From positions 1-11,400 of the forward strand of contig CAVRZY010000215.1 in assembly GCA_963725415.1 (NCBI GenBank): DNA of 11,400 bases, written 5' to 3'. A program made the position numbers and the translations under genes. Positions 1 to 6,489 of this stretch are shown here, one piece after another (position 1 is the first letter of the stretch; every line of letters starts with the position of its first letter). This DNA comes from CAVRZY01 sp963725415 (GTDB taxonomy: Bacteria > Acidobacteriota > Terriglobia > Bryobacterales > Bryobacteraceae). Under the pieces are notes generated by a model. It did not search any database, was not told the DNA's origin, and saw only the letters and a list, made by a program, of their open reading frames with translations.

Positions 1-3000
1 GACGTGACGGGGGCCGATGCAGAGGATCTGCCGCGACTGAGCACCCGCTCCGCCGTCAGCCCGCTGATCACGTCGCGAGCGCGCACGCGCCAGCGGCCAG
101 GGGGGTCGTTGAGGGCGAAGGGGATCTGGAATTTGGCGCGACCGTCGAGGATGCTGACGTTGGAGCAGTAATGGCGCACCAGGCGGCCTGCGGGGTCGAA
201 GACCTCGATGCGAACCACGGAGCGATCCACGAGCTTGCCGGCGTCGTCGGTCAGTCGCAACGCCAGCGCATCGCTGATTTCAAGCCGGGCCACGCGGCTG
301 GTGCGTTCAACCAGTAGCGCCGGGCGTTCGGGTGCGGCTTCGATCTGCGCCGCGGCCAGTTGCCCTCGCAGCAGATCGTAGATCACTCCGCGCGTGGCGG
401 GGCGGGAAATCGTCGTAGCCTGTTTGGGCAGCAGCCCGATCAGCCGGGACCGGCCGAAGTCGCGGATGGTGACCAGGAAGTCTCCCTTGAGGAGGTCATG
501 GGAGACGGGCGGGCGGAAGGCCTGCCCCACCGGGTACTTCTTCGGCTCCTTGCGCCAGTGGCAACGCTCGTCCATGCGCCCGGTCTGCTCGTCGGCGTAC
601 AGCACGCCGCCGCGTTCAACGAAGCGGTCGATCGCCCGCACCTCTTTGTCCGACAGCGCGATCGAGTACGGCAGGATCAGCACGCGGAACTTGTCCAACT
701 CGCCGGCCTCGATCTGCTCGGTGGCCAGGAAGCGAAACTGCACGCCCTGCCGCTCCAGTTCCTTGACCCAGCCCTCGCGCCGCGCCACCAACTCGGCGTA
801 CTTCTTCGAAGTCCCCAGCACGTTGCCCACGCTGGGCCTGATGGTTCCATCCTGGATCCAGGCCCCGCGAATGCTGGCCATCGAGAAGTGGATGGCCACG
901 CCGTCCTCATGCACGCTCGAGTTCATGAACACGCGGCCGATGCCGGACTGGAGCCGGCCGAACACCTCGGCCAAAGCTTTGCCCTGCTCGCTCATCGAAA
1001 GATCCGGATTCAGCAGGGTGTAGTGCCAGAAGATCGAAGCGCCGGTGTGCCCGTAGAAAAGCCTCCGCCACTGCTGCTCCTCGACCGCGGTCCCAACCAG
1101 TTGGTATCCGGTGAAGCCGGTCAGCCGGATGCCCGGGCGGAACAGGTGGTGCATGGCGTCCTGGTTTCCCCCGGAATACGGTTGCAGGTAGTCCATGCGC
1201 TGGTCGATCTGATACCAGTTGCAGCCGTTGTGGGCGGTGGGAATCTGCGTGCCAGAAACCGAGGCCAGCGCTCCGGGATCGATTTCGCGCACCATGTCGC
1301 GGGTGCGCCCCAGTGCCCGGACGAAGCTCTGCTCCATGTAGACGCGGTGGTCGGACCAGGGCGCGAAGTTGCCGTGCTTCTGGGCCTCCTCGGTGGTCAT
1401 GGGCATGGCTTCGTCCCAACTCCGAAACGCCGTGCCCCAGGAGGCATTCAGCGCGTCCACATTCGAGTACTCCCCGCGCAGCCACACCCGGAAACCCGCC
1501 AGCGCCTCGGGCGCCCAATCCACGTCGAAGGCGTCGGTGTAACTGGTCAGAGAAGACTCATCGGCCAGGTAGTAAGCCAGCGGATGAAGGCGCGCCAGCG
1601 GGCGCAGCCGCTCCAGTCTTCCCCGCACGCGGGCCTCGAAGCCCGGCGACTGAAGGACTACATCGCGGGTCAGGTATTTCTTGTCCCGCGTTTCTGCATA
1701 GGCGGCCTTGCGTTTCCTGTAATTCTCGGCGCGATAGGAGTAGACGCCGAACTCGTCGTGGAGACCAACGCTGGCCATGAACTTGAAGTTCCGGTCGGGG
1801 CTGGCCAAGGTGGTCAGGCCGATGCGGCGGAACTGTTCGTCCAGGGCCGGAATCCAGGGTTGATACGAGCCTGGCCCGTACCACGGCATGATTACTTCGT
1901 AGTCGCTCCACTCGCGGGAAGAGGCGGCAAAGCGCACCGCAATCTGCTCGACCACAGTGCCGACCGTAGCGCGCACGAAGCCCGAGTGGACCAGGGGACG
2001 GCCCGCCTTCAAAACCGCCTTTTCTCTGCCGGTTCCCCGCGCTATCACGCGCCCCAGACCATCGCTCAACTCAATAAGAGCTGGCCTTGAGGAGTGCCAA
2101 CTGACTTCGACCGAATCGCCTTCGCTGATCACATCCGGCGTGGCCCGCAGGTTCTCGATCTTGTCCGGCTGCGGAATGTCGATGACCGAGATGTGCCAGT
2201 CGGACGGCGCTTGCTCCTCGAGGAAATACCGCCCCGGAGCGAGTTTGAAGGAGGACGGAGGCCGTCCCATACCGGACCTCTTTACCTGGCCCAGCTCGGT
2301 CTTCAACCGCCACAGGGTGAAATCGGCAGGGGTGGCCGGCTCTCGCCCGGCCGCGTAGATCAACGCGCGGCAGAGCATGGCATAGAAGTATTCCCAGTAC
2401 AGGTCGGAGACAAACCCGCGAGCCGACATTGGCATCTGCCAGCTCAATCCCGCGTTCTTGTACGCGAAAGCCACGACGCGGCCCTTGCCGTAAGGCCGCA
2501 CCGCCAGCACCGGATTGCCCGATTCGGACCGGATCAAGACCGTGGCATCAGGTGCGGCCCGATACACGTAGTTCTGTATATGTTTGAAGGGGAAGCTCTC
2601 GACTGGAACAGCGCGGGTGATGTAGTGATCCGAGGTCCGGCGCCAGGGCGAGGACTCGGCCGGGCCGGGCTCGACGGGCGCCGAAGCGTCCGCGGGCAGC
2701 CGGACGGGCCCCGGCGGCGCCAGCGGCGACAGCTCGCTCTCGAAAGGTCGAACCAGTACCAGCCCGCAACCCTCGCGCACGCGCCGCGCCAGGGCTTCCC
2801 GAGAAGCCGGCGTGAGCCGCTCCCAGCCGTGACTCAGCGGCAACAGAATTGCGTCAAACTTCTTGTCAGAGGTCAGCTCGGATTCCAGGTAGGAGTAAAT
2901 CAGGCTCAAATCGCCCTTCTCGGCGCGTGCGCCGTAATCGCGGCCGAAAGCCATGGTCCACTTGTTGGCGTCGAAGTGGGGGTCGATGGTAACCGTGGTG

Positions 3001-3248
3001 AGCTCCAGCGTAAGCCGCTGGGCCAGTTCGATCACTGTGCGGCCTTCCGACACCGTGGGCACGGCCAACAGCTTGATCGGCCAGCCAGGCATGCGGCGAG
3101 CCCACTTGACGTGCGGTGTCTCCACTTCGAAGGTGTAGGGGGCTTCAAAGCGCGCGCCGCTTCCCTTCCGCGGCCCCATCCTGATCCCTTGCGCACCCAC
3201 CACCTGCGCGCCCACCACCGCCACTACAGCCAGTTTGTGCAGTCGCAT
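1..3248 (-). CDS. Large exported GH42-like beta-galactosidase, C-terminus cut by window edge
   Basis: The minus-strand frame is open from the ATG at 3248 to the left edge, giving at least 1082 residues with no stop. The N-terminus (MRLHKLAVVAVVGAQVVGAQ) looks like a signal peptide, so the protein is probably exported. Residues about 128-168 and the following stretch resemble a glutamine-amidotransferase-like fold (LLPLSHGW, then a GCGLVLVRP strand). Around residue 370 there is an Ig-like stretch. Residues about 445-800 match a GH42 TIM barrel: LADESS with candidate acid/base E564, then a region ending in LNASWGTAFRSWDEA, which is typical of GH42. Residues about 855-885 (LILPYSIALSD, FVERGGVLYAD) match the GH42 trimerisation domain. 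The C-terminal part resembles a beta-sandwich (VRIEVFDPAGRLV). I could not place a standard GH42 nucleophile motif, so catalytic activity and substrate are uncertain. No strong Shine-Dalgarno sequence precedes the ATG. The gene is divergent from the YkgJ gene across 39 bp. Confidence 0.82.
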   Translation of the reverse strand, partial: MRLHKLAVVAVVGAQVVGAQGIRMGPRKGSGARFEAPYTFEVETPHVKWARRMPGWPIKLLAVPTVSEGRTVIELAQRLTLELTTVTIDPHFDANKWTMAFGRDYGARAEKGDLSLIYSYLESELTSDKKFDAILLPLSHGWERLTPASREALARRVREGCGLVLVRPFESELSPLAPPGPVRLPADASAPVEPGPAESSPWRRTSDHYITRAVPVESFPFKHIQNYVYRAAPDATVLIRSESGNPVLAVRPYGKGRVVAFAYKNAGLSWQMPMSARGFVSDLYWEYFYAMLCRALIYAAGREPATPADFTLWRLKTELGQVKRSGMGRPPSSFKLAPGRYFLEEQAPSDWHISVIDIPQPDKIENLRATPDVISEGDSVEVSWHSSRPALIELSDGLGRVIARGTGREKAVLKAGRPLVHSGFVRATVGTVVEQIAVRFAASSREWSDYEVIMPWYGPGSYQPWIPALDEQFRRIGLTTLASPDRNFKFMASVGLHDEFGVYSYRAENYRKRKAAYAETRDKKYLTRDVVLQSPGFEARVRGRLERLRPLARLHPLAYYLADESSLTSYTDAFDVDWAPEALAGFRVWLRGEYSNVDALNASWGTAFRSWDEAMPMTTEEAQKHGNFAPWSDHRVYMEQSFVRALGRTRDMVREIDPGALASVSGTQIPTAHNGCNWYQIDQRMDYLQPYSGGNQDAMHHLFRPGIRLTGFTGYQLVGTAVEEQQWRRLFYGHTGASIFWHYTLLNPDLSMSEQGKALAEVFGRLQSGIGRVFMNSSVHEDGVAIHFSMASIRGAWIQDGTIRPSVGNVLGTSKKYAELVARREGWVKELERQGVQFRFLATEQIEAGELDKFRVLILPYSIALSDKEVRAIDRFVERGGVLYADEQTGRMDERCHWRKEPKKYPVGQAFRPPVSHDLLKGDFLVTIRDFGRSRLIGLLPKQATTISRPATRGVIYDLLRGQLAAAQIEAAPERPALLVERTSRVARLEISDALALRLTDDAGKLVDRSVVRIEVFDPAGRLVRHYCSNVSILDGRAKFQIPFALNDPPGRWRVRARDVISGLTAERVLSRGRSSASAPVT

Positions 3249-3287
3249 TCGAAATGACCCATCGCGCATGATAACGTAGTTTGTGAC

Positions 3288-4076
3288 ATGGCCGAGGAAC
3301 CGCCGGGAAAGGCTTTCGAGTTCAACATCAAGCTCGCCGCCGGCGAGCACACCATTGAAGCCAGTGCCCGCATCCCGGACAGACCCTTGCGCGTCACGGA
3401 CCTGTTGCCCATCCTGCTCTCCTTCGACGAGGCGGTCGTCGGCCTGTCTGCCAGCCAGGTCGAAAGGCAGGGCAAAAAGGTCTCCTGCCGCTCCGGCTGT
3501 GGCGCCTGCTGCCGCCAGTTGACGCCCATCAGTGAGTCGGAGGCCCACTACCTGGCAGAGCTGGTGGACTCGATGCCGGCGGAGCGCCAGGAGGTAGTGC
3601 GGGAGCGCTTTCGCAAGACCCTGGCGGCATTGGAGGAGCGTCAAATTCTGGCCCGGTTGCGGAGGCCCTGGGAACTCAAGGCGCTGGAAGACAGAAGGGA
3701 AATCGGAACCGAGTACTTCACCCTGGGCATCCCCTGCCCGTTCCTGGAAGAGGAGCGCTGTAGCATCCACCCGCACCGGCCGATGTGCTGCCGCGAGTAC
3801 CTCGTTACCTCTCCAGCCGTGAACTGCCGGACGCCCGGGCCAGAGACCATCAACAAGGTGCCGCTGCCCGTGAAGTTCTCCGAAATCCTGTACACCTTCG
3901 GCGATGGCGTCGGACGGCAAGCCACGCGCTGGCTGCCCCTGGTGCTGGCGCTGGAGTGGGTGGCGGAGCGGAAGAAGGAACTCCCGCCGACCTTCCCCGG
4001 CCCGCAGTTGTTCCGGAACTTTCTCACCTTGATTTCTGCAATCGCCAGGAAAACCGATCAGCCGCCTGCCGTATGA
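3288..4076 (+). CDS. YkgJ-family cysteine-cluster protein (putative Zn/Fe-binding)
   Basis: This is a 262-residue soluble protein. It shows the two YkgJ-family cysteine blocks: C67-x3-C71-x2-C74-C75 (CRSGCGACC) and C150PFL-x4-C158SIH-x2-RP-x-C167C168REY, followed by C180. The family is annotated as a zinc- or iron-chelating domain; its biochemical role is not established, and some members are discussed with Fe-S or metal handling. The N-terminal 60 residues (FNIKLAAGEHTIEASARIP) look like a short beta-rich lead-in typical of longer acidobacterial members. There is no signal peptide or membrane segment, so it is probably cytoplasmic. The ATG at 3288 is the only start consistent with the divergent upstream gene; I see no clear Shine-Dalgarno sequence in the 39-bp gap. 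It converges on the YIP1 gene across the repeat-rich gap 4077-4439. Substrate and partner are unknown. Confidence 0.85.
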   Translation: MAEEPPGKAFEFNIKLAAGEHTIEASARIPDRPLRVTDLLPILLSFDEAVVGLSASQVERQGKKVSCRSGCGACCRQLTPISESEAHYLAELVDSMPAERQEVVRERFRKTLAALEERQILARLRRPWELKALEDRREIGTEYFTLGIPCPFLEEERCSIHPHRPMCCREYLVTSPAVNCRTPGPETINKVPLPVKFSEILYTFGDGVGRQATRWLPLVLALEWVAERKKELPPTFPGPQLFRNFLTLISAIARKTDQPPAV

Positions 4077-4147
4077 GAATTTCCGTCTCCGTCTCTGACG
4101 TGGTCGTATGGCTGAGACAACTCCGTGGGGCGGGCTATCCAGCCTGC

Positions 4148-4226
4148 AAGCCGGCAGTCCTGCCGGCTTACCTGGGCTGAAGCCCACACAAGCCGAGTGG
4201 ACACTAGGCTCGCAGGCAGGACTGCC
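4148..4226. repeat. Cluster of three short GA/TC-centred palindromes
   Basis: Three hairpins follow one another. At 4148-4169, AAGCCGGCAG and CTGCCGGCTT form a perfect 10-bp stem around a TC centre. At 4173-4186, TGGGCT and AGCCCA form a 6-bp stem around GA. At 4215-4226, GGCAG and CTGCC form a 5-bp stem around GA. The shared design, a perfect short stem around a two-base GA or TC centre, recurs inside the neighbouring inverted-repeat unit (4302-4322 and 4347-4364). This suggests one class of short interspersed palindromes rather than chance. They lie downstream of two converging genes. Confidence 0.65.
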
Positions 4227-4249
4227 CACCCTACGCTCGGCCCGGAATA

Positions 4250-4399
4250 CGTGAGTGGGTAATGCCTCAGTCTCGGGGGCAATAGCCTGTGCAGCCGGGT
4301 AGGATAGGCTTCCAGCCTGTCCGCACCCCTTTCGAATACCACCCGAGACAAGCTGAAGCTTGTCCCACGGCCCCCGAGACTGAGGCATTACGTGAGTGG
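4250..4399. mobile_element. MITE-like unit with 21-bp perfect terminal inverted repeats and 9-bp flanking direct repeats
   Basis: Positions 4260-4280 (starting TAATGCCTCAGTCTCGG) and 4370-4390 are perfect reverse complements over 21 bp. The 131-bp unit is flanked by the direct repeat CGTGAGTGG at 4250-4258 and 4391-4399, with one extra G at 4259 on the left side. That is the layout expected of a small non-autonomous transposable unit with a target-site duplication. The interior has no ORF but holds two more hairpins: GGATAGGCT/AGCCTGTCC (4302-4322, one mismatch) and GACAAGCT/AGCTTGTC (4347-4364). The inverted repeat is directly visible; the transposition reading is inference, and a recombination or terminator origin remains possible. 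Confidence 0.6.
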
Positions 4400-4439
4400 A
4401 TTTGTGAAACGCAGCACTTAGGAACCACTCTTGCCGCCG

Positions 4440-5189
4440 CTATGAAAAGATCGCAGCCCAGGCGCTCATGATTGCCGTCCAGCCGATCCAGGGCACCATC
4501 GCCGCAATCAGCGCCTTCGACCAGGTGACCTTGCGCGCCGCAATCGAGAATCCGGTGGCCAGCAGAAGCACCGCCCAGATGGTGAACAGGTCCAGCGAGG
4601 TTCCAATGCTCACCAGCCACTTGGAGGTAGTCTGCGGATCCAGCAGCGCGCCCAGATTGGAGGCAACCGGATTCCGCAGATCGAAGTCCTCCGGGTTCTT
4701 CAGGAACATCACCAAGATGCCCACGGCGGTCTTGAGCACACCGACGAGAGAAGCATAGCAGGTGAGCGCGAAGGCCTGCTCGAAGCGAAGCATCGCCCCC
4801 AGGATGCCGTTGAAGATCAACAGCAGCACAGCGGCCTGCGCTAGCACACTAACAGGAGCCGCAATGGCAGCGCCGGCGGTGCCGAAGATGGGGGCGAAGC
4901 GCGCCTGAAGCTGAATAGCCTGTTCTCGCTCGGCGGCGGACAGGTTCTGGGCGCGCGGGCTCGCGTCCATGGCTCGGCGCATGAAGTGCTCCCATCCGAC
5001 GTGCCGGGAGAAAGCCAACATGTAGCCCAGCACCACGGCGACCAGCAGAACCAGCGGCACCCACCAGCGGGGATGGGCAGCGATGTCGGCGAAAGCGGGC
5101 TTGGGATCGAGGAAGACCCCGCTTAGCCGGCCAAACTCACTCATGCCCGGAGCGGGAGGTTCTGGTCGAGGGGGAACGCGCGATGCCAT
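4440..5189 (-). CDS. YIP1-family multi-pass membrane protein
   Basis: This 249-residue protein reads from the ATG at 5189 (MASRVPPRPEPP) to a TAG at 4440. A proline-rich cytoplasmic-looking N-terminus is followed by FGRLSGVFLDPKPAFADIA, a pattern I associate with bacterial YIP1-domain proteins (the lead-in that ends with a membrane-facing WW pair at 42-43). Hydrophobic segments lie near residues 44-60, 103-132, 139-163, 190-215 and 225-248, giving about five membrane spans. The charged loop around 62-98 includes a helix rich in E and Q. The function of bacterial YIP1 proteins is not established. The same frame stays open upstream to 5363, but that extension would translate a palindromic repeat and would start upstream of the likely promoter at 5212-5240, so I prefer 5189. 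No strong Shine-Dalgarno sequence is visible. Confidence 0.8.
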   Translation of the reverse strand: MASRVPPRPEPPAPGMSEFGRLSGVFLDPKPAFADIAAHPRWWVPLVLLVAVVLGYMLAFSRHVGWEHFMRRAMDASPRAQNLSAAEREQAIQLQARFAPIFGTAGAAIAAPVSVLAQAAVLLLIFNGILGAMLRFEQAFALTCYASLVGVLKTAVGILVMFLKNPEDFDLRNPVASNLGALLDPQTTSKWLVSIGTSLDLFTIWAVLLLATGFSIAARKVTWSKALIAAMVPWIGWTAIMSAWAAIFS

Positions 5190-5211
5190 CGTATTGTTGT
5201 CCCGGAGCAGG

Positions 5212-5240
5212 ATTATGACAGTTAGCCAGGCCCATTGCAA
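5212..5240 (-). promoter_or_regulatory. Probable sigma70-type promoter for the YIP1 gene
   Basis: Read on the minus strand, TTGCAA (5240-5235) is followed after 17 bp by CATAAT (5217-5212). These match the -35 consensus at 4 of 6 positions and the -10 consensus at 5 of 6, with ideal spacing. Transcription would begin about 20 bases before the ATG at 5189. The site lies just outside the palindromic element that begins near 5246. Confidence 0.5.
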
Positions 5241-5251
5241 GCTCCACGTTC

Positions 5252-5397
5252 GCTTGCCCTCCCCAGTTTTGCCGCTCATGGCACAGCAGTCAGCGCAATT
5301 CGGGGACAGGCGACGAATCTTGTCCTCCAAATTCGTTGCCTGTCCCCGAATTGCCCTTGCCAAATCGGCCCGCTCGAGAAACTGAGGGAGGGCAAGC
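5252..5397. mobile_element. Nested palindromic element, copy 1 (intergenic)
   Basis: Two inverted repeats are nested here. The outer arms are 5252-5269 (GCTTGCCCTCCCCAGTTT) and 5379-5397; the reverse complement of the right arm is identical except for one inserted T. The inner arms are 5295-5318 and 5331-5354 (GCAATTCGGGGACAGGC and its complement), matching at 23 of 24 positions around a 12-nt loop. The 7-bp word ACGTTCG directly flanks the unit on both sides (5246-5252 and 5399-5405), which may be a target-site duplication. The unit has no coding capacity of its own. A sister copy with the same outer arms, inner arms and right-hand spacer (GGCCCG-x-TC) lies inside zwf at 8387-8619. The CGGGGAC-type hairpin recalls palindromes mobilised by REP-associated tyrosine transposases, but no transposase gene is in the window. 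Confidence 0.72.
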
Positions 5398-5443
5398 TAC
5401 GTTCGGGTTTCTTCGTCGCAGAGGCCAGTCGGTGCGCTGGGAC

Positions 5444-5473
5444 TTGAAATCCAGGGCCTGCGCGGCATATGAT
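5444..5473 (+). promoter_or_regulatory. Probable promoter of the nucleoside hydrolase gene, placed for a leaderless transcript
   Basis: TTGAAA (5444-5449) and TATGAT (5468-5473) each match the sigma70 consensus hexamers at 5 of 6 positions and are 18 bp apart. The expected start of transcription, about seven bases past the -10 box, falls at about 5480, only a few bases before the ATG at 5483. There is no Shine-Dalgarno sequence in front of this ATG, which fits a leaderless or nearly leaderless message. Confidence 0.5.
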
Positions 5474-5482
5474 TCTTCGCGT

Positions 5483-6449
5483 ATGCCGATACTTGTTCGC
5501 CTGATTGCTCTGCCCGCCTTGGCCGCCTTGCTGGTGGCTGCCGCCGACCGCCCCATTCCCGTCATCCTTGACACCGATATCGGAGACGATATCGACGACG
5601 CGCTGGCGCTGACGTTCGCCCTTCAATCACCCGAGTCTCGAGGTGCGCGCCGTGAACACAGTCCTCCAGCACCGCGAGCGGCGTGCCGACCTGGTGTGGA
5701 AGATTCTGGAACTATACGGCCGCACCGATATCCCGGTTGGGATGGGCGCTGAGCAGCCGCTGTTGACCCGACCGCGCAGTGGGCCCGTCCGTCAGACCGC
5801 GGCGCTGGGCGCCGACGAGCGCATGCCCGACGCGAAACGTCACAGCGGAATCCAGTTACTGATCGACACCTGCCTGCGCGCGCCCGACAAGCTGACCCTG
5901 GTCGCCTACGGGCCGCTCACCAACGTCGCACTGGCTCTCAAAGCCGAACCCCGCATCCAGCAAAAGATCGCCCGGCTGGTGCTGATGAACGGCCTGTTCT
6001 TCAAGCGCACCGGGATCGAGTACAACACCGAGCGCGATCCGGAAGCCGCCGCCATCGTCTTCTCCTCCGGGCTCCCGATCACCGTCGTCGGCCTGGACGT
6101 GACCATGCAGTGCCGCCTGGAGCCCGCCGATATGGAACGCATCGAGAGCTCGCAACTTCCCAACGTAAGATTCCTGCGTGAGTTGATCCGCATTTGGCAG
6201 GACGGCCACCCGGAGCAGAGGCCGGTACTTCACGATCCGCTGGCCGTGGGCGTGACGTTTCGTCCCGAATTGGTCCGCACTCAGATCGGCCGCGTGGAGG
6301 TGGAAACGCGCGGCGAGCCGCAACGAACTTACGGGATGACGCTTTTCCGCCCGGATCCCAACGGCGCAGTCCGCGCGGCTTCGGAGGTGGACGCCCAGCA
6401 CTTCGTCAAGCTGTTCATGGAGCGGCTCCTCAGTTCTCCGCGCCGTTAA
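5483..6449 (+). CDS. Exported inosine-uridine-type nucleoside hydrolase, interrupted by a one-base frameshift
   Basis: The N-terminal frame starts at the ATG at 5483 with a signal-peptide-like MPILVRLIALPALAALLVAA, followed by VILDTDIGDDIDDALAL, the calcium-binding aspartate cluster of the nucleoside hydrolase family (D30, D32 and the later Asp pairs). After SPE the frame is lost: base T5636 between GAG (5633-5635) and CTC (5637-5639) shifts it. Removing that base gives SPELEVRAVNTV and joins smoothly to the rest of the enzyme, which runs to a TAA at 6447-6449. Downstream family features include YGPLTNVALAL, RLVLMNG, ITVVGLDVT and the active-site HDPLAVGVTF. The family cleaves the N-glycosidic bond of ribonucleosides to ribose plus base. 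Without the shift the protein would be about 321 residues, a normal length. The 5643-6449 part alone would lack the metal site and be inactive. A sequencing error or a recent inactivating mutation are both possible. Confidence 0.8.
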
Positions 6450-6489
6450 TGAGCCGCGGCCTGAACCAGCCGTTCTCTTCGCGGCCAGT

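Larger units (their letters stand above)
4077..4439. other. Gene-free convergent gap packed with palindromes
   Basis: These 363 bp lie between the 3' ends of the YkgJ gene and the YIP1 gene. I see no convincing coding region. The first 70 bases (4077-4147) show nothing I recognise. The stretch 4148-4226 holds three short hairpins, and 4250-4399 holds a MITE-like inverted-repeat unit; both are listed separately. The hairpins could serve as bidirectional transcription barriers for the two converging genes, but none is followed by a T-run as in a classical intrinsic terminator. Confidence 0.7.

Noticed and set aside
360..2090. Long plus-strand open frame of 576 codons opposite the GH42-like gene
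   Set aside because: The minus strand encodes a recognisable glycosidase across the whole stretch; the plus frame has no family features and is a GC-rich antisense shadow.
2094..3257. Plus-strand open frame of 387 codons
   Set aside because: It is antisense to the N-terminal half of the same glycosidase and shows no recognisable domain.
5190..5363. Upstream extension of the YIP1 gene to 5363
   Set aside because: It would translate the palindromic element at 5295-5354 and begin upstream of the probable promoter at 5212-5240; unlike zwf, a good start (5189) exists after the element.
6450..6489. Terminator between the converging nucleoside hydrolase and oxidoreductase genes
   Set aside because: Only a 6-bp GCCGCG/CGCGGC pairing with a long loop and no T-run is visible.
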